From the NCBI RefSeq assembly GCF_037042905.1, contig NC_087253.1:13407001-13471000 (forward strand): a DNA stretch of 64,000 nucleotides, in the 5' to 3' direction. Source of the DNA: Lytechinus pictus. Taxonomy: Eukaryota > Echinodermata > Echinoidea > Temnopleuroida > Toxopneustidae. The position numbers and the translations under genes are program-made. The notes below the pieces were generated by a model. That model saw only the letters and a program-made list of their open reading frames with translations. It was not told the origin of the DNA and made no database searches. Of this stretch, positions 58,201-64,000 are shown piece by piece; within the stretch, counting starts at the first letter, position 1; each line of letters begins with the position of its first letter.

Positions 58201-61200
58201 TATGTAACAATTGGCTGTCCATACTTAAACTACAACTTTAAACCTGAGTTTAAGTTAAACCCGACTTCAGAATACGGGCCAATGTGTTTTATTTCACTTA
58301 TACATAAGAACCTTGGTTTAGAGCTGAATGGTTATATAAAGACAAAGAGAACTGGTTCATTCTCAGATAAAGTTACAATGTACCTGTCCCGATCATTTTT
58401 CAACCTAGAGCCTCAAAATCTTGAATGCTTTTTAGGACAATAACATGGATGGGAGTCCATCACATTGCTTGTTAAATATGCAAACCAGATTGTTATCATC
58501 CATAACACTTTGTGATCTTCTTTTATATTGGAAACGGGGAGTTGCTACCCAATGAGAGCAGATGCAATGAGTACCATGTCAACCTGTGTTCTTTGGTGCA
58601 AGGGTGTGTCATGAGGATTGAAAGATTTAATAGTTGCAATGATTTTCATGAATTCTGACAACTTTGGGAGAACAGTCATACTATGCTGCTGATAATCTGT
58701 GCTTACCTTGTACTTCGAAAGAGAAAGTACAGCTTGCAGTGAGTCCTTGGGCATCGCTGAAGGTGTAAGTGACGGTGTGTTGTCCTAGGGCAAACTCATC
58801 TCCTGGTTCATTGGTGGAGGTTGTCGTGACTGATCCAGAATCATCGGTGGCCGTGGGCGGAGCAAAGTCAACGTTGATACTGCTGCCCTCTGGAGCGGTG
58901 AAGTAAACAGCTCCATTGTTGGGGCAGAAGGTGACAACAGGTGCTGCGTTCGTGGCACCGTTTGTGACAACCACGTCGAAGCTGCAGGAGGCGTCGTTAC
59001 CGTTTCCGTCAACCGCGGTGTAGGTGACCGTGGTGGTGCCAATCGGGAAGGAGGAGCCTGATGGGAAGTTGCTAAGGACCACCGGGGTTCCAAGGTTGTC
59101 GGTCGCTGTGGGAGGCGTCCAGGTGACGACGGCGAACGATGAGCCAGGGTTGACGGTGGCGCTGATTCCGGTGGGGCAGTTCTGGAGTTCTGGCGGGGTC
59201 ACGTCCACGGGTTCTGGAAGAAATAAACCAAACAAACCATCAAAAGTTGTGCAGACACTTTCAAGATATTTATGACTGAAAAGTCATTTAATTTTCTGCC
59301 CAAGATAAAAATTGTAACACATGTGGTATGATGAAGGAATCTGGATAGTTAGTGCTTTTTGTCAATTGTTTCATTTTCATTTCTTCCAAGACAGTAACTG
59401 ATTTTTTTCAGGGCTTCCTTTTCACACAGACAGAGTTAACAACTGGGACCATACAGCTTAGAACTTTAAGTCAAATCCAGGCTAACCAGTGGCTCTAAAG
59501 GCCACCGCACACCTTACGACTGTTCACGATCCGATTTTGGAACAAATCGCATTTTGCTCATTTTCTGAAAATGTGAATGGAACATATCATTTCATTTGAG
59601 GTTAAAATTAATTGAAAGAAAACTAATATAACCATTTTGAAAGATTGCAAGCCTTTATTTTGGAGTAAAAGCCAAATCAGTTTTAAATCGTAGCCAATCG
59701 TACGACTGCTATGACGTCATTACGGCTAGATATTAAATTTGCTTTTCTTCTAAGAAGGATGATGGCATAGTCACGGATTTGAACATAGGTATTCGTACGA
59801 TGATTTAGAACATTACACAGTAAGATATTCCATGTCTCAATATTAGCATCAAATTCTACTACGTTTTATTCTAAAGTCAGATCGCGAATAGTCGTAAGGT
59901 GTGCGGTGGCCTTAACCCTAATTCTCCCGGGGGGGGGGGGGGGGCCATAATGGCACCCAAAATTGCTCATAAACGTGATTTCATGTACAAATCCAATGCA
60001 AATTGTGTACTTAGCCAAAATTCATAAATGTATCATTATTTCTACTTTTACTGATTAAACTTAATTAATTTTGCCTTGTTTATGATCAGAATTAAGTCTG
60101 GAACGATTTCCATTGAAAAAAAAATAAAAAAACTAAAAGTAAAAAAAACAAAGAAATACATAAAAATTAAAAAAACAATAAAATACATAAGAAATCAGTC
60201 TTGGTACCATAATTTTTTTCATTCACAATTGTTAGGAATGCTATAAAGAATATTTTCACCAAAAAAATAGCATTCTAGGAGCTTTATTTAGTGATCAGAG
60301 CAAAAAGTATGATTTCATGAATAAATTAGCATAAGTAAATCATATAAAATAAAAATATATGAATTAAGTGAAATTTACCAATGCAACTGCGTAGATTACG
60401 TCATTACGTCATGCAAATTTTTGTTGTGATCGCGCAATCCACGGCTGAGATCTTAAGGGGGGGCCATAATGGCCCCCCCCCCCCCCCCCCCCGGGAATGA
60501 CAAGAATCAAAATACCCCGGGAGATTTAGGGTTAAGCTGTTGAGCACCAAGCCCACATTTATGCCAAATGGTGTCTACAAATAGGTGTTATATAATAATC
60601 AGTCAATCTTCTACGGCTTCACTTACCTGAGACAGTTACAACGAAAGAGCAAGTTTCAAAATTTCCACTAGGATCGGTGGCTGTGTAGACCACGGTGGTG
60701 GCCCCGACACTGAAGAAAGTACCAGAGGTCTGTGAAGCAACCACAGTGGCTGAACCGCTGTTGTCTAAAGCGATGGGTTCGGTCCAGGTGACGGTTGTTC
60801 CTGTGCTGCCGAAGGGGACAGATGCTTCTATGGCGCTCGGGCAGTTGATAAAGGTTGGTCGAGTGCTATCAGTTCCTGGATAATTACAGCATGTAGTAAA
60901 GGGCTTAATAAAAAATTCTTTGCATAGACTTACATGTATATTAAATAAAAAAATGTTAGCACTGGAAGCTTGAGATCCCGACTGTAGCACAGCTTCCGTG
61001 ATTAAGTGCACAAAAATTCAAGGAATTTTTTCCTTACCAAGAATCAAACATGACTATGACTCAAGTGTTCATGTGTATTAAACAAAAATATACACCATAC
61101 GATTCAGGTAAAGAGTGAGTAATTGCAGAGAAGGTCGTTTCAGTATTCTTTATTAGGTTTCAGATTCAGAATATAATGCATGCTTTCACTGCGTATTAGA

Positions 61201-64000
61201 TTTTAGAACTTACTAGCTCTACATCTATAATGGTATGGCAACAATCGACAGTGGTTTTAGAGCCTTTCTATGAAAATCATTGCTAACTGAGATGTCTCTA
61301 GTTCAGCTTCAAGCTGATATGAATGAGAAACCAGCAAGAATTTGTAAACTCTTAGGCGTATATTAAGTCAGCTTTAACTTAGATCATGGCCTAACATTGT
61401 GCTTAAATTATAGGAAGCCAAAAATGTAAAGATATTGTTTACATTGCATATTTCTTACGCTTCTTCCTTAGTCTTTAATGGTGAAGACAATTATCTTTTT
61501 AATCTTTCCCAAACAGTTAAGAATGATCAGAGAGTCGAATGAGCTGATGATACATTAAACCTCCACTACTGTAAAAGTGGAAATTTTCGCAGTGTGGAAA
61601 TTTTCGCGGATTTCGTGGCAAGATCGGCGAGCGCGAATTTATGAGCATCTATTTTTATGCAAGTTTTGAGCGGCGGTTCAATTGCGTGTATCGTTTTGGC
61701 AAAGAGATTGCATAATTTGACCTATAGAGGGCGGCATTTTAGCAAGCAAGCTTGAGCTCCAAAATCATATGAATTGCGAGAATTTGTTTCAAAGCAATAC
61801 GATCATAGTTTTAAGTCGCAGATCGGTATTTAAATTATGATTTTGGTTGAAATATAAATTGCTTTTGCTGTTTGATTGGTGAGTGTTTAGATCTGTTTAG
61901 TTTTTAAGAAGACGTTGGGTCGATCGCCCATGTTTGATTGATCCCATGCACTTTGAATAGCCGTAATCCCCCGGTCCTTACCCGGTGCTCGGCCGTCCAT
62001 ACCAGGCCAGCAGCGCCTCCGTTTTGCCTTCCCCGATGTCCGCCCCGCAAAGAAAAGTTGCGCTAAATGTCACAAAAGCTCATGATTGGATCAAAACAAT
62101 GCTGAATTATGCCGCTTTAGAGCTAGAATTATGATCAGAAAAAACAATTTCGTTGCTGAAATGTTAATTAAAACCATTCACAGATGGGCAAAACTAAGTG
62201 ACTTTGTTATTATGGAGTGTGCAGCGCGAATTCAAGAACCCGCGAATATGTTTTGAAGCCGCCAAGCGCGAAAAATTAATCCCGCGAAAATAACAGCGTT
62301 TACAGTACTAGAGTTTTAAATAAAAATTGTCTATCCATTGTTAAACCACAGCTTTGAATAAACCAGAGTTTGATTTAAACCTGACTTCAGAATACGTGTG
62401 GGTGCGGTGGGTGTGGGTGCATCGTGGTTCTGACTCTCGCTTTCAAACAGAGGGTTGTAGGTTCAAATCCTAGCCATGGCACGTTTTCCTTCAGCAAAAA
62501 ATTTATCCACACTGTGCTGCACTCGACCCAGGTGAGGTAAATGGGTACCAGCAGGAAGTAATTCCTCAAATAGCTGTGCCCAACAGAATCAGTAGACTAG
62601 CTTAGCGGTGGTAATATAGGAGCACCTTGAGCAACTGGCAAGGTGGATACGTGCGCTATACAAATCAGATATCATTTATTATTTATACGGGCCTAAGTCT
62701 TCTATCGAGAGAGAGCAAACTCACCAGCGATGACGTTGATGCTAAAAGAACACACTCCAGTGTTACCCAAGGTATCAGTCGCGGTGTAAGTGACAATGGT
62801 GGTACCGATGGGGAAGGAAGAGCCAGAGTTGAAGTTGCTGGTGACGGAGCGAACACCGGAGCTGTCTGTAAAGGTAGGGTCAGTCCAGGTTGCGACAGCA
62901 GAGGTGGATCCAATTGCGGCCGTGATCGTCCGGGATGCAGGGCAGTTAGAGGTGACTGGGCCGACGTTGTCAGTAGCACCTACAGAGCAAATAGGAAACA
63001 GGAATGAGTTAGGGGTAAATTAAGAATAATTTGTACTACTAGTAATATATATCATCACTACTGGGCAATATAAATATTATGTACGTAAGGCAAAAATATC
63101 TTTTTTTTTCTTTTTGGGGGGGGGGGCTACTGTTCAAAACCTTCTGCCTAAATCTGCTATAGTGGATGAGCTTTAACACTGCAGTGAACAGGGATTTTCA
63201 GGGGCTCTTTTGAGCTTTTTGGGTGCAAAATCATACCGACCCTTGTATAATTATTTCCCTGGTGTAAACCTGATCCATGATAGGAAGTACCTTCTCGAAA
63301 TGAATTGTCTCTGTTGTCTAGTTCATATAATATATAGTCAAGCTCTAAAGTTACCACGGCTTGAGCAGTTCATGAAGTTAAAAAAAGGAGAAAGTGAAGG
63401 TCGGACGTACTAAAAGGGCGATTTTTTAAAATGGAATTGCTATTCTATAAAAATGGACGTTTCAACATTTGGCTATTGAACGTTGTTATAGCATTGGCAT
63501 ATAATGGTGAGTTTGCAACCACTAGGCAGACGCTTTCTGGAACGCTGAGAATCTAGTGTAATTGCCCATCAAAAAACAATAAAAACAGATTAGAGGTCAT
63601 GGTCAACAATTGGTAGACAGGGACAGCAGCTCGTCCCAAGATTCTGAGCCGACGAGATACTGCAAATATGTTGTTTGTCTGGAGTCAATGACGACACTGC
63701 TGTTTTGATTCACCGATTTCAACAAAGACTGTTTTGTGATGAAGGGCTTTCAACGATAGATTCTCAACGTTCTAGAAAGCATATACAAAGTGGTTGCCAA
63801 AACTCTATTTACACTAGCCCAAGAGCTAATGACATATCAACAGCATTTACTGACCTATGACTGTAACTGTGAATGAACAGGTGTCGATGTTGCCAGAGCT
63901 GTCCGTGGCTGTGATGGTCACGAGGGTGGCTCCGATGGGGAACAGGGTTCCGGAGGCAAAGTCACTGGTGATGGCCACGTTCTCCCCAGAGTTGTCAGTG
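54976..64000 (-). CDS. HYR/EGF transmembrane protein (whole gene in view, 7 exons, 5' incomplete)
   Basis: Gene-level entry. Exons on the minus strand are 64000-63855 (cut by the window), 62979-62725, 60875-60627, 59213-58707, 56756-56631, 56288-56184 and 55208-54976. All introns are phase 1, as expected for shuffled extracellular modules. Order: HYR (half), HYR, HYR, HYR-HYR in one exon, a Cys-containing exon with RRRR, an EGF domain, TM helix, 23-residue tail, TGA. HYR is the hyalin repeat found in echinoderm hyalins, where it is an adhesion module, but hyalin is secreted whereas this protein is membrane-anchored. The N-terminal part, probably with more HYR copies, lies to the right of the window. 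Confidence 0.85.
56184..56288 (-). CDS. EGF domain exon
   Basis: Acceptor CTTACTTACAG, donor ATCG|GTAAGT, 105 bases, phase 1-1. It reads as a classical EGF module: CPCENGGICL, then CECPVGYTGVLCEI, with six Cys in the usual order. No calcium-binding D-x-D/N-E consensus is seen at its start. Confidence 0.9.
56631..56756 (-). CDS. Cys-containing (partial EGF-like) exon with RRRR site
   Basis: Acceptor CTATATTTCAG, donor TAGCG|GTAAGA, 126 bases, phase 1-1. It encodes GGNPCSSNPC, two further Cys, then NGRRRREAEMLDL. Four Cys in an EGF-like opening suggest a degenerate or partial EGF domain. The RRRR run is a possible proprotein-convertase site in the membrane-proximal stalk. The acceptor and first ~30 bases of this exon are copied in the upstream intron at 56871 and 57011. 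Confidence 0.75.
56731..57148 (-). repeat. Three 140-bp tandem units carrying the splice acceptor of the Cys-containing exon
   Basis: Units start (plus-strand coordinates) at 56731, 56871 and 57011. Each includes the end of the intron, the acceptor and the first ~30 coding bases of the exon at 56756-56631, followed by intron sequence with a GATAATCAGT and a GGGGAGCTTTCTGCA core. The middle copy keeps CTATATTTCAG|TTGGTG; the outermost copy has lost the AG. Confidence 0.85.
57969..58280. mobile_element. MITE with ~68-bp inverted repeats, GGCCCGTATTCTG family
   Basis: Nearly perfect inverted arms of about 68 bases start GGCCCGTATTCTGAAGTC on both strands. It lies in the HYR gene intron upstream of the Cys-containing exon. 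It is the best-preserved of three copies in the window. Confidence 0.85.
58707..59213 (-). CDS. Double HYR exon
   Basis: Acceptor TTTCTTCCAG, donor TACAAG|GTAAGC, 507 bases, phase 1-1. Two HYR domains lie head to tail without an intron: the first runs from ELQNCP to CSFDVVV, the second from TFCPNNG to CTFSFEV. Either an intron was lost between two single-domain exons or a fused pair was acquired. The exon is clearly more GC-rich than its flanks. Confidence 0.9.
59498..59915. mobile_element. MITE with AGGCCACCGCACACC ends, TAA duplication (PIF/Harbinger-like)
   Basis: Inverted ends AGGCCACCGCACACCTTACG and complement, about 24 bases, with TAA on both sides. A 3-base TWA target and AGGC-type end are typical of PIF/Harbinger MITEs. 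An interior fragment of the family lies near 34600-34800. Confidence 0.75.
59916..60531. mobile_element. MITE with CCCTAA ends and TTAA duplication (piggyBac-like)
   Basis: It starts CCCTAATTCTCCCGGGG and ends CCCCGGGAGATTTAGGG, with TTAA at 59912-59915 and 60532-60535. TTAA targeting and CCCT ends match piggyBac. Long G and C runs lie inside the ends. It abuts the Harbinger-like element. Confidence 0.75.
60627..60875 (-). CDS. HYR domain exon
   Basis: Acceptor TAATTATCCAG, donor CTCAG|GTAAGT, 249 bases, phase 1-1. It shows INCP, VTWTEP, DNSG, TSGTFFSVGATTVVYTATD, SGN and CSFVVTV, all HYR landmarks. The introns on both sides are filled with MITEs. Confidence 0.88.
61355..62396. mobile_element. 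GGCCCGTATTCTG-family MITE interrupted by another element
   Basis: The left part (TCAGCTTTAACTT and on) and right part (AGAGTTTGATTTAAACCTGA) match the ends of the 57969 element. The interior is split by a separate TIR element at 61569-62305. Confidence 0.65.
61569..62305. mobile_element. 737-bp TIR element with TA duplication, nested
   Basis: It begins CTGTAAAAGTGG and ends GCGTTTACAG, with TA on both sides (61567-61568 and 62306-62307). Subterminal GGAAATTTTCGC repeats are present at the left and CGCGAA motifs at the right. No long ORF. Non-autonomous, probably mobilised by a TA-targeting transposase. Confidence 0.65.
62403..62687 (+). mobile_element. tRNA-derived SINE
   Basis: It has a box-A-like start (TGCATCGTGGTTCTGAC), a clear box B (GGTTCAAATCC) about 45 bases on, a ~200-base unrelated body and an end GTGCGCTATACAAATCAG with an ATTTATT-rich tail. 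It lies in the HYR gene intron directly after the decayed MITE at 61355-62396. Confidence 0.7.
62725..62979 (-). CDS. HYR domain exon
   Basis: Acceptor TTTGCTCTGTAG, donor GCTG|GTGAGT, 255 bases, phase 1-1. It has the full HYR pattern: NCP near the start, a TW strand, DSSG, SGSSFPIGTTIVTYTATD and a closing CSFSINV. The pair of Cys at both ends is the conserved HYR disulfide. Confidence 0.88.
63855..64000 (-). CDS. HYR domain exon (partial, cut by window edge)
   Basis: The second half of a HYR domain: DNSGEN, then FASGTLFPIGATLVTITATD, SGN and CSFTVTV. The donor is ATAG|GTCAGT, weaker than its neighbours, in phase 1. Confidence 0.8.

Noticed and set aside
58785-63023. Plus-strand and alternative-frame open frames over the HYR exons
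   Set aside because: Shadows of the phase-1 HYR exons, which have splice sites and domain motifs on the minus strand.

Overview
The window looks like nuclear DNA of a marine deuterostome, most likely an echinoderm and probably a sea urchin. The evidence is intron-rich animal genes, hyalin-repeat (HYR) domains, AT-rich intergenic DNA and very many short inverted-repeat transposons and microsatellites. The species assignment is inference. No bacterial, viral or CRISPR feature was seen.

Three protein-coding loci are supported. (1) Plus strand, about 2.6-23.8 kb: a 17-exon gene, 5' incomplete, for a giant type I membrane mucin. A 7.4-kb Ser/Thr-rich exon is followed by two SEA-like modules, one transmembrane segment and a basic cytoplasmic tail. 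The tail pattern resembles the vertebrate KIAA1549/KIAA1549L (UPF0606) family. All splice sites and phases were chained by hand; the part in view is about 3,400 residues. (2) Minus strand, 35.0-36.3 kb: a single-exon class A GPCR that reads as a GPR19 orthologue, including the GPR19-type C-terminal tail. (3) Minus strand, 55.0 kb to the right edge: the 3' part of a membrane protein with at least four and a half HYR domains, a Cys-containing exon, an EGF domain, a transmembrane helix and a short tail, joined by phase-1 introns throughout.

The rest (1-2.6, 23.8-35 and 36.3-55 kb, plus the larger introns) is non-coding. It holds about 25 recognisable MITE-like elements (several nested, some with TA, TAA, TTAA or AGTAC target duplications), a tRNA-derived SINE, a tRNA-like gene inside interleaved inverted repeats, and long CTA, CTT, ATC and TA microsatellites.

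The most unusual signal occurs in both multi-exon genes. The intron just upstream of one exon carries a tandem array whose unit includes a copy of that exon's own 3' splice site and first coding bases: about nine 70-80 bp units before exon 7 of the mucin gene, and three 140 bp units before the Cys-containing exon of the HYR gene. Other notable points are eight R-x-(K/R)-R motifs in the mucin ectodomain and a non-multiple-of-3 exon that would switch its C-terminus.
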